DNA of 14,673 nt. Origin: Candidatus Woesearchaeota archaeon. GTDB lineage: Archaea > Nanobdellota > Nanobdellia > SCGC-AAA011-G17 > JACQNH01. The position numbers were made by a program, and so were the translations under genes. Each line of letters opens with the position of its first letter. Position 1 is the stretch's first letter. Under the pieces are notes generated by a model that had not been told where the DNA came from, did no database searches, and saw only the letters and a list, made by a program, of their open reading frames with translations. Where the stretch lies: NCBI GenBank assembly GCA_016203175.1, contig JACQNH010000074.1, positions 1-14,673 on the forward strand, written 5' to 3'. Positions 5,954-12,490 of the stretch are shown in pieces.

Positions 5954-8335
5954 TTAATCTACTTTTGAAATCTTAAATTCCTTCCCAAATTCTATACTTT
6001 CTGCTTTGCAAACTGCTTTTAAGTCTTCTAATATTAAATCAATCTGTTTTTTATCTTTTTTATTTAGTATTAATTTAACTGGGTCCTTTAAAGACATTTT
6101 ATTTTCAGCTTTAAATTTTCTAACTTCTGATATTATTGAAATACCTTTATCCCCAATATCTTCAACATCTTGACTTATATTTTCAATTTTAGGCCATGAA
6201 CTTATATGGATGCTAGTAAATTTTTCTTTTTCTTTAAACATCAATTGGTATAGCTCTTCTGTTATATGTGGCATTATAGGTGCAAATAATTTTAGAATGT
6301 TTAATAAAGAATGATATAAAGTATATTGAGCAGATATTTTTTTATGTCCTGTTGTATTATAAAGCCTAAATTTAACAATTTCTAGATGATAATCACAAAA
6401 TGTATTCCAAAAGAAATTTTCAATCGAAGCTTTAGGTATAGAATATTCGTAATTTTCAAAGGAATTTGTACTTTCTTGAATTATTTTATTTAATTTTCTT
6501 AATAACCATGCATCAAAAACTTCTAATTTAGATTTTTCATTTTTATAAGATTCTAGATGCATTGCGCAAAATTTAGATGCATTAAATAATTTCGTTATTG
6601 TTTTTTGAGCAGTTACTAAATCCTTCTCCAAATATCTTAAATCTTCTCCCAATTTAGAACCTGCTGCCCAAAATCTTAAAGCATCTGCGCCATATTTTTC
6701 TAAAGTTTCTGCTGGTTCAATTGCATTTCCTTTAGATTTATGCATTGCTTCTCCTTTTGCATCTAAAACATGACCTGAAACTACAATATTTTTCCATGGA
6801 ATTTCATTGTGATGATAAATGCTTTTAACTATTGTGTAAAATGCCCAAGTTCTTATTATATCATGAGCTTGTGGTCTTAATGACGTAGGGTGCATTTTTT
6901 TAAAATTTGCATTATGACCGGGATCGTTTACCCAATTTAGAATAATTTCTGGTGTAACTGAAGATGTTGCCCAAGTATCCATTACATCTTTTTCGCCTTC
7001 AAAATCTTTCTCCCCACAACTACATTTTTTATTTGATTTTTTATTTAAAGGGTCTATTGGCAACTCTTTTTCATCTGCAACTATTACGGATTTACAATTT
7101 TTACAATACCATACTGGGAATGGAACACCAAAATGCCTTTGCCTTGAGATACACCAATCCCAATTTAAACCATGGATCCAATGTTCATATCTTTTTTTCA
7201 TAAAAGAAGGATACCATTTAATTTTATTTCCAGCGTCAATAAACTTCTTTTTATTTTCTAAAATTTTAATGAACCACTGTTTTGTACTTAAAAATTCTAT
7301 CTCTGTTCCGCATCTTTCATGAACATTTACAATATGCTTTATTGGTTTTTTACTTACTAATAATCCTTCTTTTTCTAAATCTTTTAAAATTTCTTTTCTT
7401 GCTTCTTTTATTTTTAAATTTTGATATTTTCCTGCTAATTCATTTAATCTTCCATCTTTTGTAAAAGCAACCCTTGGTTCTAATTTTCTTTTATTAATTG
7501 CTTCAACATCGTATTTGTCCCCATAACTACAGATCATTAAAATTCCCGTACTTTTATTTGGATCTGCTGATTCATCTGCATAGATTTGAACTTTTTGTTT
7601 GAATAAAGGAACTATAGCTTTTTTTCCTACTAATTTTTTGTATCTTTTATCATCCGGATGAACATAAATACAAACACACGCTACCAATAATTCTGGTCTT
7701 GTTGTTCCTATCTCTATTTTTTTATCATCTTCTAATTCAAATAAAACATTATTAAATGTTGAATCTAATTCTTTATCTTCTAATTCTGCTTGAGCTATTG
7801 CTGTTTGACAATGAACACACCACATTGAAGGGGCTTCATGCTGATAAACTAAATTTTTCTTGTACAAATCTAAAAATGATTTTTGGGAAGTCTTAACACA
7901 ATGCTTATCTATAGTCGAGTAAGTAGTTGAAAAATCACAGCTCATACCAATAAATTTCCAGTCGTTTATAAAATCCGGTTTTATTTCTTCTATTGTCTTT
8001 TCGCATAAAGCAACAAATTCCGGTCTTGACATTTTTGTGCATTTAACATTTTTTAATTTTTCAATTAATCTTTCTGTAGGTAAGCCATTATCATCAGTTC
8101 CAAATGGGTAAAAAACATTCTCCCCCTTCATTCTGTGGAATCTTGCTATAAAATCCTGCTGAGAATAGGAAAAGGCGTGTCCCATATGCATTTTTCCAGA
8201 AACTGTTGGTGGAGGAGTGTCTATTGAGAATATTTCCTTTTTAGAAGGATTAAACTTATGGATTCCTCCATCTTCCCAGAATTTCTGCCATTTTCTTTCT
8301 GAGACTTTATGATCATATTTTTCAGGAAATTTCAT
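5954..8335 (-). CDS. valS: Valyl-tRNA synthetase, archaeal type
   Basis: This class Ia synthetase charges tRNA-Val. The 793-residue protein shows PPPTVSGKMHMGH with the HIGH signature at 50-53, and FYPFGTDDNGLPTE. The CP1 editing domain (about 205-340) includes IGTTRPELL and HPDD. It also has the WCVHC (172-176) and WYCKNC...CSCG (409-441) zinc-type cysteines, DTWATSS (453-459) and the anticodon-binding helical domain. The KMSKS loop reads AMHKSKGN (530-537): the first Lys is Ala and the first Ser is His, but the catalytic KSKGN end is kept. The protein is shorter than typical archaeal ValRS (roughly 870) and lacks the C-terminal coiled-coil of bacterial ValRS. The ATG at 8333-8335 has a TATA-like box 26 bases upstream and no Shine-Dalgarno site. 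aRF1 follows within 16 bases, forming a translation operon. Confidence 0.95.
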   Translation of the reverse strand: MKFPEKYDHKVSERKWQKFWEDGGIHKFNPSKKEIFSIDTPPPTVSGKMHMGHAFSYSQQDFIARFHRMKGENVFYPFGTDDNGLPTERLIEKLKNVKCTKMSRPEFVALCEKTIEEIKPDFINDWKFIGMSCDFSTTYSTIDKHCVKTSQKSFLDLYKKNLVYQHEAPSMWCVHCQTAIAQAELEDKELDSTFNNVLFELEDDKKIEIGTTRPELLVACVCIYVHPDDKRYKKLVGKKAIVPLFKQKVQIYADESADPNKSTGILMICSYGDKYDVEAINKRKLEPRVAFTKDGRLNELAGKYQNLKIKEARKEILKDLEKEGLLVSKKPIKHIVNVHERCGTEIEFLSTKQWFIKILENKKKFIDAGNKIKWYPSFMKKRYEHWIHGLNWDWCISRQRHFGVPFPVWYCKNCKSVIVADEKELPIDPLNKKSNKKCSCGEKDFEGEKDVMDTWATSSVTPEIILNWVNDPGHNANFKKMHPTSLRPQAHDIIRTWAFYTIVKSIYHHNEIPWKNIVVSGHVLDAKGEAMHKSKGNAIEPAETLEKYGADALRFWAAGSKLGEDLRYLEKDLVTAQKTITKLFNASKFCAMHLESYKNEKSKLEVFDAWLLRKLNKIIQESTNSFENYEYSIPKASIENFFWNTFCDYHLEIVKFRLYNTTGHKKISAQYTLYHSLLNILKLFAPIMPHITEELYQLMFKEKEKFTSIHISSWPKIENISQDVEDIGDKGISIISEVRKFKAENKMSLKDPVKLILNKKDKKQIDLILEDLKAVCKAESIEFGKEFKISKVD

Positions 8336-8355
8336 AATCTTGATTGGTTTTTTAC

Positions 8356-8365
8356 CATTTAAATT
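8356..8365 (-). promoter_or_regulatory. TATA box for valS-prf1
   Basis: On the minus strand AATTTAAATG, preceded by a purine-rich AAAGG, lies about 26 bases before the valS ATG. A leaderless transcript is expected. Confidence 0.45.
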
Positions 8366-8385
8366 CCTTTCTTCTTTTTTAGAAA

Positions 8386-8395
8386 CTTTTAAAAG
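8386..8395 (+). promoter_or_regulatory. Palindromic TATA box upstream of tRNA-Phe
   Basis: CTTTTAAAAG is a perfect 10-bp palindrome centred 26 bases before the first base of the tRNA. Its symmetry means it could also direct the divergent valS transcript, with a start about 30 bases further from valS. Confidence 0.45.
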
Positions 8396-8416
8396 AGTAA
8401 TTTGTTTGGTGATTTT

Positions 8417-8501
8417 GGGACAGTAGTTCAGCCTGGGAGAACACGCGGCTGAAGTTTATATGGAAACCGCGACGTCGAGGGTTCAAATCCCTCCTGTCCC
8501 A
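8417..8501 (+). tRNA. tRNA-Phe(GAA) with an 11-base intron
   Basis: The cloverleaf can be folded by eye. The acceptor GGGACAG (8417-8423) pairs with CTGTCCC (8494-8500), followed by discriminator A8501. The D stem is GTTC/GAAC (8426-8429, 8439-8442). The anticodon stem is CGCGG (8444-8448) with CCGCG (8467-8471). The T stem is GAGGG (8477-8481) with CCCTC (8489-8493) around TTCAAAT. The segment between the anticodon-stem arms has 18 bases, not 7. Removing TTTATATGGAA (8455-8465) leaves the loop CTGAAGA with anticodon GAA (8451-8453), which places the intron at the canonical 37/38 site. CCA is not encoded. GUU and G-U pairs make the bulge-helix-bulge weak, so the exact boundaries carry some doubt. 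Confidence 0.93.
8455..8465 (+). other. tRNA-Phe intron at position 37/38
   Basis: The 11-base TTTATATGGAA is the insertion needed to restore a 7-base anticodon loop. Pairing CUG (32-34) with UGG of the intron, including G-U pairs, gives only about three base pairs of central helix; the fourth would be A-A. The splicing endonuclease would therefore have to accept a relaxed motif. Confidence 0.8.
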
Positions 8502-8514
8502 TTTCTTTAGAAAT

Positions 8515-8524
8515 CTTTATTAAT
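8515..8524 (+). promoter_or_regulatory. TATA box for the pilin-like gene
   Basis: CTTTATTAAT is centred 26 bases before the ATG at 8546 and begins 14 bases after the tRNA. The intervening bases are AT-only with no Shine-Dalgarno site, so a leaderless transcript is likely. Confidence 0.45.
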
Positions 8525-8545
8525 AATGTAAAACTAAAATATAAT

Positions 8546-9085
8546 ATGATAAAAAGAGGGAAAAAGGGTGCAATTGAGCTTTCTATGACTACAATTATAA
8601 TAATTATTGTAGGTGTCACTTTATTGAGTTTGAGTTTGGTTTGGATTAGAGGGGTAATACAAAAGGTAACTCAATTAAGTGGAACTGCTTTTGAGACTGC
8701 TGAAGGGGAGATTGGAAAGTTATCAGGAGTTTCCCAATTACTAACTCTAAGCCCAACTAATATTGATCTAAGTCAAAATTCTGCTAAACCAGTAGATGTA
8801 ATCATTGCTAATTTTGAAAATAACCCTATAACTATTAGTGCAAAATCTCAAAGTGGAGATCCTAAATTAAGCTGCACATTTGCTGATCAACCAGAAAAAA
8901 AGACACAATCTAGGACTTATACGTTGGGTTCAGGAAAGCAAGTAAAAGTTAAATTAATAGCTGAGGATGTTGGAAGTAAATTAGGTATTAATCATTGTGT
9001 TATAACTGTTTCTGGAACAGGGGTGGATGAAACAACTGAAACATTAATTGTTAACATTATTCCTAAAAGGGGAGTTTTTGGATAA
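8546..9085 (+). CDS. Type IV pilin/archaellin-like secreted protein with class III signal peptide
   Basis: The 179-residue protein starts MIKRGKKGAIELSMTTII, a class III signal peptide: a basic stretch ending in Gly8, a predicted cleavage before Ala9, Glu three residues after the cut, then a strongly hydrophobic helix (about 14-35). This is the substrate pattern of the archaeal prepilin peptidase (EppA/FlaK family). The rest is a predicted beta-rich surface domain with two cysteines (in LSCTF and NHCVI) that could form a disulfide. Related short pilin-like genes are common in DPANN archaea, where they may form adhesive filaments or simply be anchored. No secretion ATPase or membrane platform gene is nearby. 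Its stop codon abuts the stop of the convergent uppS without any gap. Confidence 0.82.
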   Translation: MIKRGKKGAIELSMTTIIIIIVGVTLLSLSLVWIRGVIQKVTQLSGTAFETAEGEIGKLSGVSQLLTLSPTNIDLSQNSAKPVDVIIANFENNPITISAKSQSGDPKLSCTFADQPEKKTQSRTYTLGSGKQVKVKLIAEDVGSKLGINHCVITVSGTGVDETTETLIVNIIPKRGVFG

Positions 9086-9781
9086 CTACTTTCCAAGTCT
9101 TCTTTCTCGTCTTTCATATTCATTTAAGCATTCTACAAAATCTTCTTTACTGAATTCTGGCCAGAATTTGTCAACGAAGATTAATTCTGCATAACTTCCC
9201 TGCCATATTAAAAAATTGGAAATCCTTTTTTCTCCGCCTGTTCTTATTATTAAATCTATATCGGAATTTAAATTTAAATTTTCTTTAAATATTTCTTCAT
9301 TTATTTCTTTAATATTTTTATTTTCTTTAATTTTTTTAACTGCATCTATTATTTCCTGTTTTCCACCATATGAAATTGCAAAATTTACCTGATATTTTTT
9401 ATGATCTTTAGTTTTTTCCATTACTTCATTTAAGGTTTTTTGCAAATCCTCAGGCAACATCCATAATCTTCCAATGAAATTTACTTTTATCTTATTTTTG
9501 TAAATTCTTTCATCTGTTAATAATTTAGCAAATTCTTTCTTAAAAATATTCATTAAATAATCAAACTCTTCTTTTGGTCTGTTAAAATTTTCAAGCGAGA
9601 AACAAAATAAGGTTAACTCTTTAACATCATATTCTAAACACCAATTAAACAATTCTTCTACCTTTTTAGCTCCCCATTCGTGCCCCATCCATGGCTTTAA
9701 CATTAGTCTTTTGGCAAAACGCCGATTTCCATCCAAAATTATGCCCAAGTGTCGTGGAACCTTATTGCTGCATGGTTTCAT
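9086..9781 (-). CDS. uppS: cis-Prenyltransferase (UppS family, polyprenyl diphosphate synthase)
   Basis: This enzyme elongates farnesyl or geranylgeranyl diphosphate with isopentenyl diphosphate in the cis configuration, making the lipid carrier for glycans (dolichol-type in archaea). The 231-residue protein shows the conserved regions in order: GIILDGNRRFAKR with catalytic Asp17, GHEWGAKKVEE (33-43), LTLFCFSLENFNRPKEEF (57-74), FAISYGGKQEIIDA (134-147), IIRTGGEKRISNFLIWQ (178-194) with Arg180 and Arg186, and SYAELIF with Glu199. Length is normal for the family. The product chain length cannot be read safely from sequence. A TATA-like CTTTAAAAG is 27 bases upstream of the ATG at 9779-9781. 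The gene is divergent from the ribosomal operon and convergent with the pilin gene. Confidence 0.93.
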   Translation of the reverse strand: MKPCSNKVPRHLGIILDGNRRFAKRLMLKPWMGHEWGAKKVEELFNWCLEYDVKELTLFCFSLENFNRPKEEFDYLMNIFKKEFAKLLTDERIYKNKIKVNFIGRLWMLPEDLQKTLNEVMEKTKDHKKYQVNFAISYGGKQEIIDAVKKIKENKNIKEINEEIFKENLNLNSDIDLIIRTGGEKRISNFLIWQGSYAELIFVDKFWPEFSKEDFVECLNEYERRERRLGK

Positions 9782-9802
9782 AAGGTTTTTGAGGAAAAAA
9801 AT

Positions 9803-9813
9803 GCTTTTAAAGG
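9803..9813 (-). promoter_or_regulatory. TATA box for uppS
   Basis: On the minus strand CCTTTAAAAGC is centred about 27 bases before the uppS ATG, in the spacing seen for the other leaderless genes here. Confidence 0.45.
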
Positions 9814-9845
9814 TTTTGAACCTGAAATTTCTAAAATTACAAACG

Positions 9846-9880
9846 AAAGGCTTTTAAAATAGTTTAAAGGCTTTAAAATA
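9846..9880 (+). promoter_or_regulatory. TATA box and tandem repeat upstream of rps19e
   Basis: AAAGGCTTTTAAAATAG (9846-9862) is followed by AAAGGCTTTAAAATA (9866-9880), the same sequence less one T. The first copy places a TATA box 26 bases before the ATG at 9881. The second copy ends exactly at the ATG and covers the expected transcription start. Confidence 0.5.
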
Positions 9881-10303
9881 ATGGTAAGCATTCATGATGT
9901 TGAAACTAATAGGCTCATAGAAAAAGCTGCTGAAGAGTTAAAAAAAATAAAAACTATGGAAACGCCATTATGGGCTAGATTTGTTAAGACAGGTGTAGGC
10001 CAAGAAAGAGCTCCTGATAGTAAAGACTGGTGGTATGTTAGGGCCGCTTCGTTATTAAGAAAGATATACAAGATGGGGCCGGTAGGTGTAAATAAATTAA
10101 CTAAATACTACAATAAAAGAAAAAATAGGGGTTTTAAGCCAGAAAAGGTATATAATGGATCTGGAAAGATTGCAAGGGTAGTTTTACAGCAATTAGAATT
10201 AAGCGGTTTTGTTGAGAAAAAAAATATTAAAGGGAAGAAAGGAAGAATAATAACTGGAAAAGGAAAAAAATTTTTAGATCAGATTGCTAAACTTTCTAAG
10301 TAA
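9881..10303 (+). CDS. rps19e: Ribosomal protein eS19
   Basis: A 140-residue small-subunit protein shared by archaea and eukaryotes. The N-terminal helices are followed by PLWARFVKTGVGQERAPDSKDWWYVRAASLLRKIY, the family core with the paired tryptophans, then GPVGVNKLTKYYNKRKNRG, VYNGSGKIARVVLQQLE and a basic C-terminus GRIITGKGKKFLDQ. Full length for the family. It opens a tight archaeal operon: pdcd5 begins one base after its stop. A TATA box 26 bases upstream and no Shine-Dalgarno site point to a leaderless message. Confidence 0.96.
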   Translation: MVSIHDVETNRLIEKAAEELKKIKTMETPLWARFVKTGVGQERAPDSKDWWYVRAASLLRKIYKMGPVGVNKLTKYYNKRKNRGFKPEKVYNGSGKIARVVLQQLELSGFVEKKNIKGKKGRIITGKGKKFLDQIAKLSK

Positions 10304-10304
10304 A

Positions 10305-10580
10305 ATGGAACAAGAACAATTTAATCAATTACAAGAACAATTGAAAATAAAAAAGCAGATAGAATTAATAGAACAGAATGCTAAACAGTTTTTAAGTAAA
10401 GATGCGGTAAATAGATTTGGAAATTTAAAATTAGCTTATCCTGAAAAGGCTTTGAAGGCTTGCGGTTTGATATTAGAAGCAGTTAACAAAGGTCATATTA
10501 AAAATCAATTAAGTGATCAAGAATTTTTAGGATTATTAAGGTTATTAGATGATAAAAAAGAATTTAGGATAAGAAGGTAA
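10305..10580 (+). CDS. PDCD5 family DNA-binding protein
   Basis: A 91-residue helical protein of the PDCD5/TFAR19 family, which in archaea is a small conserved nucleic-acid-binding protein encoded next to eS19 and eL39. The central AVNRFGNLKLAYPEKALKACG aligns with the family core, where a triple-helix bundle forms, and LSDQEFLGLLRLLDDKKEFRIRR is the typical C-terminal helix and basic tail. The start is the ATG one base after the eS19 stop; an earlier start inside rps19e (10284) would add seven residues that do not fit the family. Its cellular role in archaea is not settled. The gene-order match strengthens the call. Confidence 0.9.
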   Translation: MEQEQFNQLQEQLKIKKQIELIEQNAKQFLSKDAVNRFGNLKLAYPEKALKACGLILEAVNKGHIKNQLSDQEFLGLLRLLDDKKEFRIRR

Positions 10581-10581
10581 A

Positions 10582-10758
10582 ATGGCAAGAACAAAAAAAG
10601 CTGGCTTTAAAAAAAGGTTAGGGAAAAAGAACAGTCAGACAAAATGGGCTCCTTTTTGGACTGTACCTAAGGCTCATGGAAGAGGAAGAATTGTACATCC
10701 AATAAGAAATACCTCTATTAAAAGAAACTGGAAGAGAGGCGGAAGGTTGAAGGTTTAA
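10582..10758 (+). CDS. rpl39e: Ribosomal protein eL39
   Basis: A 58-residue, very basic protein of the large-subunit exit tunnel. It begins MARTKKAGFKKRLGKKN, continues WAPFWTVPKAHGRGRIVHP, and ends RNWKRGGRLKV, matching eL39 in the K-rich start, the central aromatic W-x-x-x-K segment and the terminal RxW(K/R)R...LKV. The central part is somewhat divergent and the protein slightly longer than the usual 51 residues. The ATG lies two bases after the PDCD5 stop, and its TAA shares an A with the eL31 ATG (TAATG), so translation is coupled. Order pdcd5-rpl39e-rpl31e is conserved in archaea. Confidence 0.92.
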   Translation: MARTKKAGFKKRLGKKNSQTKWAPFWTVPKAHGRGRIVHPIRNTSIKRNWKRGGRLKV

Positions 10759-11198
10759 TGACAGAAAAAATATTTATTATACCCCTTGGAAGAGAAGTTA
10801 AAAAGGTTGCTAGTTGGAAGAAGAGTAAAAGAGGGGTAAGGACAGTTCAAAGATTTTTATTAAGACATGTTAAAAGAGATGTTAGGATGGGTGGGTATTT
10901 GAATACTTATTTAATGCAGTTTGGAAGAAGAAGCGCTCCCAAAAAGGTTAAAGTAAGGGTAGATGTTCCTGAAGAAAAAGACAAGAGTGCTTTTGCTGAA
11001 TTATTTGATGCTCCTTTAGAAAAGAAACCTGAAATTAAGAAAGAAACTAAAGTTGAGGAAAAGAAGATAGAAGCTAAAGTTGAGGAAAAAATTAAACCTG
11101 AAATTAAGAAAGAAGAAAAAAAACCAGAGGTAAAAAAAGAAGTTAAAAAAACAGTAAAAAAAGTTAAAATAGTTTCTAAAAAGAGTAAATCTATTTAA
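10758..11198 (+). CDS. rpl31e: Ribosomal protein eL31 with long Lys/Glu-rich tail
   Basis: Residues 1-72 form the eL31 domain near the exit tunnel rim: IFIIPLGREVKKVASWKKSKR, RTVQRFLLRHVKRDVRMG and RSAPKKVKVRVDV are family hallmarks. Beyond it lies a 74-residue tail dominated by K, E, V, P and I, with the motif PEIKKE repeated, making the protein 146 residues against the usual 85-95. The tail is built from nested DNA repeats (11025-11114), so it probably grew by slippage or recombination. It is expected to be disordered, perhaps binding RNA or the translocation or processing factors at the exit site; that is inference. The ATG overlaps the eL39 stop. Confidence 0.93.
   Translation: MTEKIFIIPLGREVKKVASWKKSKRGVRTVQRFLLRHVKRDVRMGGYLNTYLMQFGRRSAPKKVKVRVDVPEEKDKSAFAELFDAPLEKKPEIKKETKVEEKKIEAKVEEKIKPEIKKEEKKPEVKKEVKKTVKKVKIVSKKSKSI
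11025..11114 (+). repeat. Nested direct repeats in the eL31 tail
   Basis: A 21-base unit occurs identically at 11025-11045 and 11094-11114. Between its copies a 16-base unit CTAAAGTTGAGGAAAA occurs identically at 11047-11062 and 11074-11089. All are in frame with the eL31 tail and encode KPEIKKE and KVEEK blocks. Confidence 0.85.
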
Positions 11199-11200
11199 AG
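11189..11200 (+). promoter_or_regulatory. Internal TATA box for cbf5
   Basis: ATCTATTTAAAG is centred about 27 bases before the cbf5 ATG at 11223 and overlaps the rpl31e stop codon. It would give cbf5 its own leaderless transcript besides read-through from the ribosomal operon. Confidence 0.4.
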
Positions 11201-11222
11201 TCTAATTTTCTAAAGTTTGTTT

Positions 11223-12191
11223 ATGAACAAATTACCATTTGAAACTATTAAGAAAGAAGTTTTAGTAAGGAAAGTAGCTGAAACTGATTTGAGCAAGGGA
11301 AAAAGGCCTGAAGATAGAAGCATAGAGGAATTAATAAAGTATGGGATTATATGTGTAAATAAACTTGCAGGACCTACTTCTCATCAGGTTTCGGATTATG
11401 TAAAAAGAATATTTAATGTTAAAAAATCGGGACATTCTGGAACTTTGGACCCTAATGTGACCGGTGTTTTGCCTGTTGCTTTAGAAAGAGCTACGAGAAT
11501 AGTTCAAGTTTTGTTAAAAGCTGGAAAGGAATATGTTTGCTTAATGCATTTACATGGGGATTTTAAAGAAGAAGAGATTAAAAAAGCTTGTAAAAATTTA
11601 ATTGGGAAAATAAAACAAATTCCTCCTGTAAAGTCTGCTGTTAAAAGGGTTGAAAGAGAAAGAGAGATTTATTATTTAGAGGTTTTAGAAATTAATGGAA
11701 GAAATATTTTGTTTAGAGTTGGTTGTGAAGCTGGAACTTATATTCGAAAACTCTGTGAACAAATTGGGAAAGAATTAAAAAGTAGAGCGCATATGCTGCA
11801 ATTAATAAGAACTAAAGCTGGACCTTTTAATGACAAGGAAATGTATAGTTTACAAGATATTAAAGATGCATATGAATTTTGGAAAGAAGGGAATGAAGAA
11901 TTAATCAGGAAAGTGGTAAAACCTATTGAATTTGGAGTTCAACATTTATCTAAAGTTTATGTTTTTGACAGTGCTGTTGACAAGTTATGCCATGGTGCTG
12001 ATCTGTATGCAGGGGGAGTATCTAAAATAGAAAGTGGGATTAAAAAAGGGGATTTTACTGCGGTAATGACTTTAAAGGGGGAATTAATTTTTGTTGGAGA
12101 ATCTATGATGGGAAGTGAGGAGATGTTAAAAGCTGAAAAAGGCACTGCTGTTAGGACTAATAAGGTATTTATGGAAAGAGGAATTTACTAA
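11223..12191 (+). CDS. cbf5: Cbf5, catalytic subunit of the H/ACA tRNA/rRNA pseudouridine synthase
   Basis: The 322-residue protein is the TruB-family pseudouridine synthase of the archaeal H/ACA RNP, converting uridines chosen by guide RNAs and also acting on tRNA U55. It opens with a Cbf5 N-terminal extension (RPEDRSIEELIKYGIICVNK). The catalytic motif HSGTLDPNVTGVLPVALERAT holds Asp76. AGTYIRKLCEQIG (about 173-185) and LIRTKAGPF follow as in TruB/Cbf5. The C-terminal PUA domain (about 240-318) shows KLCHGADLYAGGVSKI and GTAVRTNKVFMERGIY. The ATG at 11223 is preferred over a TTG six bases earlier because of family start position and TATA spacing. It follows rpl31e by 24 bases, where many archaea have eIF6. 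Nop10, Gar1 and L7Ae genes are not in the window. Confidence 0.95.
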   Translation: MNKLPFETIKKEVLVRKVAETDLSKGKRPEDRSIEELIKYGIICVNKLAGPTSHQVSDYVKRIFNVKKSGHSGTLDPNVTGVLPVALERATRIVQVLLKAGKEYVCLMHLHGDFKEEEIKKACKNLIGKIKQIPPVKSAVKRVEREREIYYLEVLEINGRNILFRVGCEAGTYIRKLCEQIGKELKSRAHMLQLIRTKAGPFNDKEMYSLQDIKDAYEFWKEGNEELIRKVVKPIEFGVQHLSKVYVFDSAVDKLCHGADLYAGGVSKIESGIKKGDFTAVMTLKGELIFVGESMMGSEEMLKAEKGTAVRTNKVFMERGIY

Positions 12192-12197
12192 TTAATA

Positions 12198-12207
12198 AAA
12201 TTTAAAA
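12198..12207 (+). promoter_or_regulatory. TATA box for the small ORF at 12230
   Basis: AAATTTAAAA is centred 27 bases before the ATG at 12230, with no Shine-Dalgarno site between. This spacing supports the short ORF as a real gene. Confidence 0.45.
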
Positions 12208-12229
12208 ACAGTCTAACAAAGAAATTTTT

Positions 12230-12490
12230 ATGAGATATACAAATAATAATGGAAAATTGGTATCAACTTATTCCCCAGCAGAATTAAAAGAAATTCGCAA
12301 AGATATTTTAGAATTAGTTAAATTTGATTTTTATTATAGCCAGTTAACTAGTATTAAAGAAGAATGGGATTTAAGAGCTCGATTGCTTCATTTTGCAAAG
12401 AAACTAAGAGAGAATCCAACTGCTAAAGATGTACTGGATGCAAGGTTATTATTAGCTAATTCTTATCCTTGTAGTTTGTATCCTATTTAA
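12230..12490 (+). CDS. Hypothetical protein, 86 residues
   Basis: I do not recognise a family. The protein is charged and predicted mostly helical: after a short polar start (NNNGKLVSTYSPAE) come LKEIRKDILELVKFDFYY, WDLRARLLHFAKKL and AKDVLDARLLLANSY. It has no signal peptide or membrane segment and only one cysteine. A well-spaced TATA box, the coding-like composition and close packing behind cbf5 (38-base gap) support expression. Its last 8 bases overlap the 3' end of the convergent herA, so the two stops lie within each other's genes. A small adaptor or nucleic-acid-binding role would be a guess. Confidence 0.65.
   Translation: MRYTNNNGKLVSTYSPAELKEIRKDILELVKFDFYYSQLTSIKEEWDLRARLLHFAKKLRENPTAKDVLDARLLLANSYPCSLYPI

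Noticed and set aside
6964..7464. Plus-strand Leu/Phe-rich ORFs inside valS, and similar ones inside prf1, cbf5 and herA
   Set aside because: All are antisense to strongly supported genes and have the Leu/Phe-rich composition expected of such shadows.
8449..8455. Reading the anticodon as CTG (Gln) or treating the long anticodon loop as a tRNA pseudogene
   Set aside because: T33-GAA-purine, discriminator A and a perfect anticodon stem after removing 11 bases fit tRNA-Phe with a canonical-site intron.
8428..8619. Minus-strand ORF covering the tRNA and pilin start
   Set aside because: It overlaps a well-folded tRNA gene and reads the hydrophobic pilin helix backwards as poly-Ile.
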